Shown here in pieces: positions 22,501 to 35,100 of a stretch of 64,000 nucleotides of DNA. The stretch is from Takifugu bimaculatus (lineage: Eukaryota > Chordata > Actinopteri > Tetraodontiformes > Tetraodontidae): positions 12,668,142 through 12,732,141 of the forward strand of contig CP034991.1 in the NCBI GenBank assembly GCA_004026145.2. The letters are read 5' to 3'. The notes under the pieces were generated by a model. It made no database searches. It was not told the origin of the DNA and saw only the letters and a program-made list of their open reading frames with translations. The position numbers and the translations under genes were made by a program. Each line of letters starts with the position of its first letter. Within the stretch, counting starts at the first letter, position 1.

Positions 22501-24352
22501 GTATATAATCAGGCTTTAAGCTCTTTGATCAAAATGTCAACGCGTGCGCGGCGCAGCAGGGAGCTGGGAGGTGGTTCCTAATCAGCCTCCTGCACAGGAA
22601 GCTTCAAGCCTCGTCTCAGGTCGTCTGTGCTCCTGCAGATAAGGTGACACCCGCACTTGTGCTGAATTAATTGATAATAATGGGCCGACTTGTCAGGATT
22701 ATTCATCAAAGGGACTCCCAGATAACGGCGGCGAGGCGTCTATAGGCTGCTCGTCTGATTAATACACCGCCGACATCACGAGTCCAGGTCCCCGATGTAA
22801 CGGGGAGATTGACGCCTCGTCCAGCTGTTTTGCCTTTGAGTCTGACAGGCAGCAGCAGCAGCTGGCTCCACACCTCGTAGATGTGAAACAGCTTTGTTTA
22901 TTCGCCATTGCAGAGCGCACCACCACCAACCGGTCCCCTCTGGACAACAGGATGGAGGATATCCATCAAAAAACAAACAAACGAGCAGACGCGCCCAGAT
23001 ATGTCCCCCACTGATCGGGACAAGAAGATGTTGGCATTTATGAAACAGTTGCCTCCATTTATTAAAGCGTCTGTTTAAAGAGCTCAGAATAAACAGAAGC
23101 TAATTAGCATGAGGTGAACTTTCCATTTGTTATCCTCGCACACTCAGAAAAGGGTCCCTTTGGGTCGGAACAAGGGAAAAAGCAGGAAACAAAAGTCATC
23201 ATGTATTTACTCACTTAATAACATCGTTATCACGGCGGCGATTGTTTCCTTTTGCTGCCATAATTGAAAAGTGGAGGGGAAATAAAGCAGCCGCCCAGCC
23301 GTTGGTGCAGCCATCCTGTTGGCTGCAGAGCATCAGTGAACACTGATGATAAATGATCAGATTGTGGAGTTTTCCTTTGGGTGGTTCCCACAGACAAAAG
23401 CCCCAACGTATAAATAAAGCAGCGCGCCGGCCTGAGCAGGAAACACTTTAACCACATAAAGATGCCACCTTGCGTGTTTTGTCAGGCACAGAAGCGCCGT
23501 TTCCTCTATCTGCGCCCTGGTGGCGTTTGAAAACACGTTTAAGGTCAAGAGGATCCAGAAAGCATCAAAGAAAGTAACTGACTGCATTTCCTCGAGGATT
23601 TCAATGTGTTTGTCTTCAAATTCCAATTGGCTGCTTCTTCAAACGTTTATTCCACGAGTTAATTATTAAACATCTCCCACTATTGATCTCTTAATATTAC
23701 TGCTTACTGAATTATAGCCTTTGACTTATACGTTTGACAGTGGCTGTTCGTTCGGTTTCACTGCATCATTTTTCTCCACACTGTTAATTAATGAGCCAGT
23801 GCCAACAGCACTGGTCCCCAGGGAGGGGGGGAGGCTGCAGCTGGTCCTGCTGGCCTGTCTTGCCCAGCTGGCTGTGTTCAAATGTCAGCTCAGCTCCCCC
23901 GGATCGGCCCGTTTCTCGATGGCACCACCTCCCCTCTAATCCCTGCCTGTCATTCCAGCACGTTTGCAGCTCCGTCCCTCCTCTGCAGAGCGCTCGTCCC
24001 AGTGTGCTGAGACATGGCTCCAGCCCCCTCCCTTCAACACCCCAGTTCAGTCCATTTCATTTAAATTCTATTTTAGGATGCACCGACTGCTGCCTGCTTA
24101 AACAGAACCTGCGCTGCCAGAGCAATATCGGATCACATGTAGCGGTATTATTATCCCAGATGTTGAGCTAAATTAGCAACGCTCACCATTACTCGTAGTG
24201 TCTCTTATGCACCGCATTTCTCCCCACGTTTGTCATCCAACTAAAGGGCTGAATTTAACCCTCAGCGTGGTCTCAACACTTGAACCAGCTCTTGTAGCCG
24301 CTAAACCATGTGATTTTACCTCCCCTCTCTGTCCACGCGTGTCAGTCTAGCA
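19569..24352. other. Gene-poor flank
   Basis: No gene supported. Contents: an AT-rich complex block at about 20080-20460 with a GCACTAAA/TTTAGTGC inverted repeat at 20085-20105; a weak CTCF-like match at 20604-20617; an exact octamer at 20968-20975; and a protein-like but unrecognised minus-strand frame at 23357-23626 with mixed codon third positions and no splice sites. A GTAAGT donor-like site follows AGTAT at 21365. Confidence 0.55.
20968..20975 (+). promoter_or_regulatory. POU octamer
   Basis: Exact ATTTGCAT in an otherwise unexceptional stretch. Confidence 0.25.
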
Positions 24353-24381
24353 TGCTAATGCGCCTTCCTGCCTCTCTTCAG

Positions 24382-24445
24382 CTGCCATGACAACTTCTGC
24401 ATCGGGCTGTGGGAGCAGAGGGAGATCACGCAGAACATCCTGTAA
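24382..24445 (+). CDS. Candidate terminal coding exon, gene unknown
   Basis: Seen: a good acceptor (GCTAATG branch-point-like sequence, then CCTTCCTGCCTCTCTTCAG) precedes an open stretch that starts with one base completing a codon. It encodes CHDNFCIGLWEQREITQNIL and stops at TAA (24443-24445). Eighteen of the 19 codons after the first Cys end in C or G, typical of fish coding sequence. However, the minus strand of the same segment (about 24460 down to 24353) is equally exon-like, with GCCTTCTCAG before an open, GC3-rich stretch ending at TAG, so the codon bias may only reflect composition. No partner exon with matching phase was found. The CHD start is faintly like the colipase C-terminus, but this is far too short to name. 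Confidence 0.25.
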
Positions 24446-24479
24446 TCCTGCACCTGAGAAGGCAGCACGGGCACATCAG

Positions 24480-24491
24480 CCACACGTGTGG
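24480..24491. promoter_or_regulatory. 12-bp palindrome with CACGTG E-box
   Basis: CCACACGTGTGG is a perfect palindrome centred on a CACGTG E-box (USF/MYC/CLOCK-type). Function is not shown. Confidence 0.3.
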
Positions 24492-25073
24492 ACACGTTTC
24501 TTTCTTTTGTTTCTTGTATGATGGAATGTGCCGTGTGCAGATATAGCTTTACGACAAGAGCGGAGTTCGTACTCCCGCGTTACGATTTTTACGATCTGGC
24601 GGCTGGTAACAGTAGAAAAGCTCTAAAAAAATGGTTTTAGATGTTAGTTTCAATCAGATGAAATACAACCACTCCAGTGGGTATTTGAAGCTAATCTCTC
24701 TCGGTTTGGTGATTATTCCCAGCAGTGACACATCCGGAAGCTCACACCGTCTCAGATTCCATGTGTGTGCAGCGGCACCAGTCCAGCTCTCCTGGAAATG
24801 TTTAAAACTACTGACAGCGCCATAAAAACAATCCCAGGAAGAGCCCATCATCATGGAGCATCATCATGGCGCCCTCTGTGAGAAGGAAAAGAAGACAAGG
24901 TGCAGAGATATGGATTTGCTGGAAACACAAACAAACAGACATGTTGCAGGGAATCTGATGGGGAAACTGGCGTGGATGAAAGCAAAAACAGTGCTGGAAC
25001 AGCTCCGGCGGTATTTCTAACCCCTGAACTGGACGTGAGGTTTGAGACGACTGGAACAACAGCAATCGAACAA

Positions 25074-25081
25074 ATGCAAAT
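25074..25081 (+). promoter_or_regulatory. POU octamer
   Basis: Exact ATGCAAAT following a near-duplicate CAAATG. Confidence 0.25.
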
Positions 25082-27218
25082 GCAGTCTGAACGGCAGCCA
25101 TCTGTGTGTCTAACTCTATTGGCCTGGCTGTTTTGTCGGTCTGGCAGCTTCATTAGCCATTAACAGGCTCTGCAGTGTTGGCTGATTCAGTCAATGTTGC
25201 TCTTGATAGCTCTGTCAGTGCTGCAAGGTGACTGTGGCTGAAAGCACAATGGGCTTGACCTTTGCTCCTGCTGCTACTCAGCTGTGATAAAATGCTGACA
25301 CAATAAACTTCCACCCCATCCTCCTCTTCTTTCTCAACTCTCTCTCTCTTTCTGTGCAACCCTGTGTGTCACATTAGCTTTTAGCCAGCTAATTTAATCC
25401 CGTTTCACTCCTGACGCTGGATTTGCGCCGTGCACCCGCTTGCATTTGCAAATTGAAACAGAAAACTGTCTCCCGCCTGAAGACGAGGGGTCCACCTGAA
25501 CTGGCCTGTGCAGATGCTTCAACATTTCGCATTTTTATGCCGCAGTCCTGGCGAGGCGGTCATTGGCGAGGCCATTTCTGCGCGATCAAGCTGTGCAGAT
25601 GGTTTACAGCTGCCTTTTAAGCGAGGAAATCAACTCTTAATATTTACAATGCAGAGCTGTTGGCAGCGGTTTCCATGGTCGTCGGTGCCAGACACCAGCG
25701 TGAGTCCATGAGGCCTTTTCAGGGCACGGTTCGACCCGCCTGCTGTCCAGACCCATTAATACTCTGGTGGGCGGATTGGCGGGATCAGATGTGGTTCAAC
25801 GAAAACGATTAGAACGTATGAAGAATGGAAAGCGAAGCAGAGGAGTGAGGTAACGTCAAGTGAGTTCTGCTCCCTTTATCCTCCCTAATAATGTGCAGCC
25901 AAATGATACAATCAGTCGAAGCTGAACGCATCGCTGCAGCTCATAAAGGGTTTCAGAATCAACCCGATAACAAAGCAGCATCTCAAACAAGAGTTTTTAG
26001 ACTATTCTGCAAAAGCATCAAATCCAGCTTCCAACGGTCTGAGCAGCGGCTGCAGCTGCGGCCCTGATTTATCACCGCCCCAGGATGTGTTTACAATGTG
26101 GATATTTGTGTTTAGTGGCAGGACAAATTCAAGCAGTTGTCACCATAACTGCAGTTTTATTCGACTCTGCTCTGAAGTGGAGTTAATAATGCAGAGGGTG
26201 GACTGGAACCAGGCACTGACATCAGATAAAGAGAGGCCATGGTCTCTTCAGCGTCTCGAACTGAAATGAGGACAAAAATTGCCACGATGTGACAACCTTC
26301 CAGCAGTGGAGCCATCTGCAGCCAGAGAGCGTATCATCGCCAACAGGAAGTCAAGCTTCGCAGCATCAGTCATGGCATCGCGCCCTGTTGTGACTAAACT
26401 GAGCTGCAAAACGAACGACGGAACATACCCGGACACAACAACAACAACCACAACAGCAACAATGGCCTAAAACAGGAGCAGACCTTGGAAGAGCATTCGG
26501 GTGGTGTGTTTTCAATTTGCCCATGTGCTTATTCGCTTACACCGACCAGGCAGGAGGAAGTAGTTAGAAGTGTGCTCGTCAGAACTAAACAAGGAGTACG
26601 GCCAAGGTTCGCTTTTGGTGTATGTTTCAAAATACTTTGGCCAAGTCCCTACCACATTTCAGAGCAATACATCTTTGGCTAAAGCTAAACAGCAATTTAG
26701 CAGTCCTGAACCCCATATGTTGGCTACTAGCTTAAAGGCAGAATTCATTTGCTCTGCACGAACGTTCAAGTGTTACTGCAATGCATTAAAACGCTTCGTG
26801 AAACGTGGAGTTCATGAAGTGAGAAGGAATCATAAAGTCTGGAAACTTTATATCCTCGGAGGCTAACATAAATTTCATGGCAGTTCGGCGGATAAAAAGT
26901 GCGTTTGGATATCGTGGCCAAAGCTAGAAAGACAGACTGAAACATTGTTGTCGCAAAACTCCCCATTTTTCCCAGCACGTTGACTTGAAACATCGGGAGG
27001 CTGCTCGGACAGCGGCAGGACAATCAGGTTAGAAACAACCTGGCGTGGGATTTAAGCCCTAATGGGAGGGCAGATGTTCTACACCCGGATTTTAATCACT
27101 GTAAAAACAGCAGCGGGCCGAAGTGCAGAGAGCTTTAAAAGAGAAACAGCACACCGTGGGCGTATTTGAGCTGCGCTGGACTGCTGTAAGCGCCGCATAA
27201 AACACCAGCTCAAGATCT

Positions 27219-27438
27219 ATTTGCATCCCTGAAGGTTGGCCGGAATTTCAGAATCCAGGAAAAACACACCATGCTTTAAACTGCAGCCCTGTGCGCCTCT
27301 TAGAATTTACAGTTAAAGCAGGTAGCCCCCACACTTCATCATGGATGCCTGGCGAGCGTCGAGCATAAACAGGGAAGGGGGGGTCCAGACTATCTGTGAG
27401 ATGTTCAACAGCTCATTCCCAGACTGTAAAATTTGCAT
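27219..27438. promoter_or_regulatory. Two POU octamers 212 bp apart
   Basis: Exact ATTTGCAT at 27219-27226 and at 27431-27438, both on the plus strand. They are the closest non-overlapping pair in the window. Confidence 0.25.
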
Positions 27439-28896
27439 GACTTCACTGGAGTATTTGTGTATTTGTGCAAAAGTGCTGTAATTATCTCCCCTTTGCGTCA
27501 TTTAGAGGTTCCTGCACCTCATTATTTACTGACATAATGTTTCTCTGAACATGGATCTGGGTTATTTACAATTATAAACACACACAACTGTCTTTTTTCC
27601 CACTTATCCTCTCCTTTGATGCGCCACAAACCCATGGCAGGAGTGTGACACAGCCTCTCTGGGGAGGCGGCAGATAAAACGATTCACTTTCAGCTGTGAT
27701 ATGGAACCCGCGCTTGAATACTGCATTAAGTTTTATAGACAATATCCAGTCGCTCATTCCAGACTGCAACTTTATGAAGTGTCACAAAAATATTAGCCCC
27801 AGAGCGAGTGGAGCATTTTAACGGCGGAAAGACGGAGTCAGAGCGGGCCGCAGTTTTCTACCTTATCTGCAAGCCCCTGCACTCGTCCTTGGAGGAGGAC
27901 CAGGCGACTGTGGAACAACACTCCTGAGACGGAGAGAAGAAAGTGAGGAGGCCGATGGAGATGTTCCCCACTGCAGCGCTCTACACTGGCTCCCTCCTTT
28001 ATTGATTCAGGGCCATTATGACCATAACTGCACCTTTTATGACGCCTTTGAGGAGCCTTCACACAACTTCTGTCCCTCCCTGTTTGATAGAACACTGAAC
28101 GCCCCATTATACAGCAGCAAGTCTGCTGCTCCATGAGAAAAAAAGGAATGTTTGGGGTTCTAAGCTGTCGTTAATATCTCTCCCTACTCTGAGCCCGGAT
28201 TTCATCATTTCCTCAAAAATTGGTCTTCATTCACGGGGAGATTTGAAGCTTCTAATGAGGCCAACCTTTAGGCCGCAGCCTCTCGCTCAGCTGAGCAGCG
28301 ACCACCAGCACCACGGGACACACGGCGGGGGAAAGATGGGACAATCAAGCGGGCAGCTTTGTTCTGCAGCCCTGACTGTGAGGCTGGAAATGATGAGCGA
28401 GGCTTCGCTTCGGAGCGCGGATGATGGGCGTAATGATGTCTGACTTGATGAATCCCGAGCAGAAGCTACGGCGAGGAGGTTAACGTGTCTATTATTCCTG
28501 ACAGTCAGCTGGTCTCTGCATCCGCTCCGTCAAGCCGAGGTCACGTCTGCTCATCTTTACCAGAACTCTTGAATTTCTAATTCCCAAATGACAGCCGTTG
28601 TTTTAACACCACACAACACCACAGAGACCGGTTCTTTTTTTCACCATAGCAACCAGTTCACCGGGAGCATCATAATGCGCGTATCAGCAACACCGAACAA
28701 CAGACTAAATTATGAGCTGAGTCCCATCTGTGTAATTAATTTGCAATCAATAATGTGCAGGAGAGCAGAAGGTTTAGCTATAAAGCAGGGAAACAATGAC
28801 AACCACGCAAACAGCAGTGCTGCAGGGAGCATTACAGCATAAACATCTATAAATAACGCCCCATTATCTTCCAGACGAGCCAAATCAAGGCTGGCT

Positions 28897-28900
<4 letters not shown>

Positions 28901-28932
<32 letters not shown>
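28901..28932. repeat. TG microsatellite
   Basis: Sixteen TG/GT units. Confidence 0.95.
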
Positions 28933-28933
<1 letters not shown>

Positions 28934-29349
28934 TGCCCTGTTGGAAAGAGCAGGGGTTCGTTGTTTGCATTTAGTTAACGTTAGCATTTAGCGTGAGTAT
29001 TGACACTGATACTGCCTCATATTCATGTTCTGTGTGGAGTTCACGTCTTCTCCTGGTGAAAGTGGTCGGAGCTTCTGCTTCCTCCCATACAAAGATTCCA
29101 AACACACCCACCGAGTCTCTGATCCCCCCTCGGAGGGTCTGGCCACTCTTCCACCCATGAACGCCGAGCGCCATTCCACAACTCTGAATAAGATGAGTGG
29201 ACTAAATATTAATTCTGGTGTTCTACACGAGCTTGAACCATCTGAACCGATGTTCAGCCAGTGGAAGCGCTTATTGAGCCGTGTTGGAAGCGAATGCAAA
29301 TCCACGTTTGTCTTGTTGTATCATCACGACGAGCCGGGCCTGGGGGGAC

Positions 29350-29366
29350 GGGGGGGGGGGGGGGGG
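29350..29366. repeat. 17-base G run
   Basis: Uninterrupted poly-G, preceded by six G and AC. Confidence 0.95.
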
Positions 29367-29580
29367 TGCGGGTTCTAACGCTTCGGTTTAAAGCCTGAGC
29401 GATCGCTGCAAAGGAAGACACAACCAAATCTTTTCCTGATCAGAGGGTCAGTGGTTCTTATTTGATAAATGTAGTTAAACAAACTGGGAAAAGCTGAAAT
29501 TAGGATGCAGATGCTGCTGCTGCCCTTAATCCAGACACCCACGCTACCAAACATCTCCTGACTAAAACGTCCAAGTACCT

Positions 29581-29603
29581 GTGTGTGTGTGTGTGTGTGT
29601 GTG
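29581..29603. repeat. TG microsatellite
   Basis: About eleven GT units. Confidence 0.95.
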
Positions 29604-30149
29604 GTTGTGAGAACATTGTTTCAGATAGATATATGCAGATGGAGCAGAGCAACAGGAAGTAGTAAACACATAACACTCATGTCAGACAGAAGAGGAAGAA
29701 AGAGAAGAAGAGGAAGAGCGTGGTGCTGCAGGCCTCCCTAACAGATGTCTCTGCACAGCTCTCTTAGCTTTTAAACACATATTTAAATGTTCTTTCAGGG
29801 CTTATTTTGGGTCATTTGAAGCTCTCAGTAGTGATTACCTATTAGATAAATGAGCCCATTTTGATGATTTTTAACCATTAACTCTCTAAGGTTTACCTAT
29901 GACTGCACTGGTTTTGGAAGAATTTCCTGGACTCGGCAGGGGTGTGATATCAGGTAAACAGACAGAACAGCAGAACTGTCCCGGCGTCCTCATCCGACCC
30001 ATCTAAAAACAAAGCGCTGAGGGCAAATGAGTCACTTCTGAACCCGAAGACGTGCTCCCGTTGGAAGGAGCCTCCCAGCTCTCCTGGTTCAGCTGCTCCT
30101 CTGGGGGACCCGCGCACGTTAGCTGCAGAGGCCGCGCACTTTGCTTACT

Positions 30150-30390
30150 GGGAGGTCTCAAAACAAGTTTTCTGTGCTAAGAAGAGGTCATGAAAGAGTG
30201 TCTGACATCATTCGGCTAACTTTCTGTGAAAAATATATACTTTTATCTACTGACTAACTGAGAACTCAAAGGCATATTATCTCAAAACAAGTAAAAATTG
30301 TTACACATTCTTTGCTGGCTCTCAAAACAAGATCTTTTGGCTAGATACAAGATTGGAAGACTCGGTTAGACGCAGCATTTTTGCAGTGCA
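30150..30390. mobile_element. Possible degenerate non-autonomous element fragment
   Basis: Three exact copies of TCTCAAAACAAG (30156-30167, 30280-30291, 30320-30331) are followed by a segment ending in TTTTTGCAGTG (30378-30388). From memory, fish and other vertebrate genomes carry a widespread interspersed repeat built of CAAAACAAG/AAATAAG words and ending in TTTTTGCAGTG. The complementary CACTGCAAAAA end is not present, so this would be a 3' fragment. The family is not named and no target duplication was found. Confidence 0.35.
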
Positions 30391-30685
30391 GCAGCAGGCG
30401 GCAGCCATTACCCCTCAGCGGCTTCACTGAGAGCTGGGAAGGAAATGGATTCCCACATGCGATCCTCGTTTAGGATACACACGCGTGTGATCTTAGGACG
30501 CTAGCGATGCACAAACAGTGTTTTCATTGAATACACGCCAAGAATTGAAGTTGAACAGTGTCTGTTCTCAAAATGTTTTAAAGCTAAACTGATCATGACT
30601 TAAGTCTGAAGTCATTTTTGGAATATTAAACATTGCTTTTGCCATTTTTACACACACACACACACGTAAACCTAATTCTAACCAG

Positions 30686-30726
30686 AAAGAGAGAGCGAGG
30701 GAGAGAGCGAGGGAGAGAGCGAGCGA
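30686..30726. repeat. 12-bp GAGAGAGCGAGG tandem repeat
   Basis: Three near-perfect copies directly beyond an AC repeat (30650-30665). Confidence 0.85.
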
Positions 30727-33700
30727 TTGAAGTCATACCTCATGAGCTGTCATCTCAACAATGTCCATTGTTGAGTTCAGCTGTAATAATTTATAGCCAG
30801 CGGTCAAACTCAGAACATTCCAGAAGTCACGATAATTTTCTTATCAAACCTCATAACTCACTACATTAAATTCTGTTCAGTCCAAGTTAAAACGCTCTAA
30901 CTAGCTTTGTTCATTTATCAGGCTCAAGTAATGGTGGTGCTCATCCAGATGAACCTACAGGAGCAAATAGACACACAAGCCGGAACCGCTAGAACATCAA
31001 CTGACTGCACACGCATCCATCTGATCCATATTCTTGTGTTTCTGTAGAACAGCGTGCGGTGAGCTAAGAGTCTTACGTAACAAAAATGGGATTCTAATCC
31101 TGCAGAAGTGTGACTTCTGTACCATCAGCATAGTTACATTGTCTTTCTCTGGGACACTGCAAATACGTTGCCCTATTATCCTGCGGAGCAACAGGCCAAC
31201 CGCTCCACTCATCTCCGTGGCTTCCATTATTCTCAGCTGATAAATGACTCTCACAGCCGCCCGTGATAAGAGCCTTCCTGCCTATTCATCAGCTCTCAAT
31301 TCCAGGCTTTACACTCTCAGCACAGAAAGGCCGACAGAAGCAGCGGCAGTGACTCACAGGGCAGAAATATCAGCGCAATCTCCTCACCCAATAAGAATTC
31401 TCCTGCGAGAAAAGCAGTTTTGTCTCATTTTAGCTGCCTCGTTGGATCAACTCGCCGCTCTTGAGGGAAACAACAACTCAATCTAAAAACAGCCAATGTT
31501 GAACTGCGGCACTCCTCTTGTCACGGACAAGGATAGAGAATTATAGGCAACAATCTGTCAAATCCCATTTATCCTCACAAGTGCTAATATGCTATACCTG
31601 CTAGCAAAGTGAAACTGGTTTACAACAGCGTCTAAGAAGAAAACATTTACTTTTAACCAATGGTGCATATTAGCATTTTTAATGAACTTACTAAAGAGTA
31701 AAAAGACTGACTTTAGAGTGCAACAGCAGCATCATAGAGAGAAGGAAAAATCACAATCATGCAATCAGAACGAATTTTTTCACCCGCTTGTTTTTAATAG
31801 TCCAGAACCTGTTGACGACAAGATTTCAAGAAAAAAAATGGCTGCATGTTGGCGTGTGCAAATGCCTTTTCAGCGTGCAGGGCTTTGGCCCAACCTATCT
31901 TGGTAAAGCTGCAGCCTTCGCTGAAGTCGTGTGAAGCATGTTTTCGGCCCAACAGGTCACTAACCGGCTCTGTAAGACTCTCGCTTTCTGTTTCCAAAAA
32001 AATTGTCCAATAACCTGAACTCAACAGGCAGAGCAGCCGCAGTGAAATATGTTGTCAGGGTGGGAGTGTGTTAGGCGGTGCTATTTTAGCTTGGCTGGCT
32101 TCCAGAGGCGCAGTGTAGAAACACACTGCGGGCAGGCTGACTCACTGCTAATCCAGGATAGAAGACATGTCAGCGACGGCCTGTATCTGCGCTGTCACAT
32201 CCCATCGCCCAGACAATGGATCACTCCATTCACAGCACAAACAGGGTTTGATGTGCCTGAGCAGACGCTTCACTCCGTCTGCTTCTAAGCTGCTAAGTGG
32301 GTGGATGCTGCCGACTCTTAATCTGTATATCTACGTGTTTCCCTCTCTGCCATCAAGCTTGCAAACTTCAAATGAGAGCCGCGGGGCCTGCAAGTGTGTT
32401 TGGCAAAGGAAGGGCACGGGTTTATGAAGCATAATTACCATTAATAACCCGGGGGCTTGCAAGGTTTCTTTTTAACACTGCTTATGTAAATATTATCTTA
32501 AAGCCCTTGGTAAATTAAACAGTTCCTCTCTCTGGCATCGCCTGGTGCAGTTGTGCAGGAGCCTGATTGCTGCAGGAGAACGAGAGAGAGAGAGAGGCGT
32601 TTATTAAGCACTGATACCTTAAGAAAGTGAAAGCCTGTAAACAAAATGAATCTCAAGTCATAATTTTCCCAGCGCCGAGTTCATACTTTCCCCATTGAGT
32701 CCCACCGACTGCAAAAACAAAGACACATATTTACAGAGAGGCGTTTTCAAAGTCACCTGCAAACTATTGAGGGAGGAGCAACAAGACCTCTGGTGTTTTC
32801 ACCCAAAGTCTCACCCTTATTGGAACAAAATCACATTTCCCCCATGAGTTATGTCAAATCACTGGAGGCGCGAAGCTGAATTTCTGCTTCATTCCGCTAT
32901 CAGGTTGCAAGATGTTTTTGTAACACGGGCTTGTTTTTTTGTTGTTTGGAAGTCAGAAAAATCAATGGTGTTTCTGCTCCGCGCATTCTCATTCAAGCAT
33001 CTTGGGATGGATGACAATGGAATTAATGAGCACTGCATGTAACACTCTCCCCCTGCCCGTCATTGATTTAAGCTCATCAAAAGCTCATTGTGAGAATGTG
33101 CGGTTAGCATCAAATGAGCTCAACTGGCTTCAGTCAATTAGGCTGCAAATAATTCTCCTGTTGTTAAGATGACAGCGCTAACGGAGGCCGGCGAGGGAGG
33201 GGAATTATTGAAAATGCATGTTGATGATGGCGGTGCAACAGCAGGCTGTCAGAAGATAAATGTCACAGCGTGTTTGGTGTGAAACGTCTGATCATCTCAG
33301 CGTTGTACACTTAACACAAGCACCAGTTTAGTGGTTTAAACTGACATTCAAGAAGAAATGTGTTTAATGTTCAATACTGTTAAACATCATGTATATCCAT
33401 CAAAATACTCTTAATGGTTAAGTTGTTTGCATCTTCAGTACAATGTCCATTAACTTGGTGTTGAGATCGGCGCTGAAATGTCTTAACAGCTAAGCTGAAC
33501 ATGCTGATGAATGAGTAATAGACCATAATGTGGCAGCACTTTGCTAATACCACCCCACCTGTCAATGCTATAAAAACTAAAATCTGATATATCTTCCAAT
33601 AAAATGTCTCACCCAATATACATAATGTCGAATAATGGGCTTAAATTTGCTTGAGCTCAGTTGCCAGAAATGTCAAATAAACATTCAGTACTTTACTAAT

Positions 33701-35084
33701 ATCCTCCAAATCTGAATTCTGAGAGCTAATCAGACGTGCTTCCCACAGGGGCCAACAGAAACACACTCTGTTGTTACAATGTGGATACAATTAGAGGTTG
33801 TTTTCTGGTCCAGTGGCAGGAGAACATGAGGAGAACACGGCGAAGGTGTCAGATTGGTGCAGGAGAGACAGCTGGGTTTTGATTAGGGGTTTAAAATTCA
33901 CTTGTAACTCATGTTGATTTGACAGGGCCCAGCGGGCGGACACGTCGCTCCGACGAAAAAAAACCAAAAAAACACTTGTAAATGCGCATTAGGAAACAGG
34001 CTGTGGAGATTATTCTGCGAATGTGTTACAAAACCACTCACGCCTGCTGCTCACACGGTGCACTGACTGTTTTCCATTACCAACTGGATGATTCACAGAG
34101 GCTCCAGCTCCCATTGTTGGAGCACAAAGACCAAAAAAAAAGCATAATTGATGCATGAAAACAATAGAAGCAAGAGTCAATTATCGCAGGGCAAGTGGAC
34201 GCGAGGCCTCTCGTCCCGTCTCCACTTCAGCCTCAAATTGGATTCAAACTCCCGGTAAAGTCAAAAAGAATCAAATGAATTTTAAATGGAAGAAAATAGA
34301 CCTAACGCCTGCAACTTCAGCAAAACGCTGAACCATAGAAGTGGGGAGCATATACATAAAAACAAAACAAAAAAAAACAATTGCGAAAGAGCCCAAGGGA
34401 AGCATTCTCTGGCTTCTCTGGCGAGGATATAGCCGCATCCGTCTCCAAACAAAACAATAAAACCAGCCAGCCAGTAGTTGTTAATTTCCTCTTTGCTTCG
34501 ATTGACTCAATAAGCTTTTCCCCCTCAGAGACGGCAGCCGCTGCTCTCCACAGGTGAAAGCAGGGAAATAAGACAGGAGGAAACAGAGGCAGCGAGCAAA
34601 GATGGAGATGGAGCGCCAGCGGCAGAAAAGCAATTGAGGACTTGACTTCTACAAAAAAAAAAAAAAAACCTGGATGAAGTTAATCTAAACTGCTGTGGGA
34701 GGTTTTTTTTCCCCCATTAGCTTGGCAAGCTGTTCCTGCAGTGATGATGTAAATTAATTTGTATTTTATAACACGGTGCTTTCAGAAACACAAAGAACTG
34801 ATAGAGGAACATCTTATTAAATCAAGAACACCACGACAACGGGGATCTGCCATCTGTCTATACGGCCTTTTACTAGTCGCTAAATCTGTACATTCCAATT
34901 CACGAATGCTGAGTTTTAGTGCTGTGACCCACCATATGTGCTCATTCTCAACATCAACAAGTGTGCAAGTACTTAGTATTGAGAGAACATCTGAACTACT
35001 GTATGTACACAAGGAGAGGAGGAGGAGGAGAAATGCATGTTGGGATATCCACACAAGTCACGTCTGAAGCGGACCTGGGCGGAG

Positions 35085-35100
35085 CAAGGATGCATCCTTG
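35085..35100. repeat. 16-bp perfect palindrome
   Basis: CAAGGATGCATCCTTG. It could be an arm of a small inverted-repeat element, but no TIR pair or target duplication was recognised around it. Confidence 0.5.

Larger units (their letters stand above)
24492..30149. other. Gene-poor flank with octamers and microsatellites
   Basis: No gene supported. It holds four exact octamers (25074-25081, 27219-27226, 27431-27438, 29294-29301), a CAA-rich stretch at 26437-26464, TG repeats at 28901-28932 and 29581-29603, a 17-base G run at 29350-29366, and a GA-rich patch near 29690-29720. Frames such as minus-strand 24851-25153 and plus-strand 29025-29378 lack exon signals. Confidence 0.55.

Noticed and set aside
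34782..35067. Minus-strand frame with a signal-peptide-like Leu-rich start, overlapping a plus-strand frame
   Set aside because: The Leu run comes from a GGA/AGG purine repeat on the plus strand; no exon signals.
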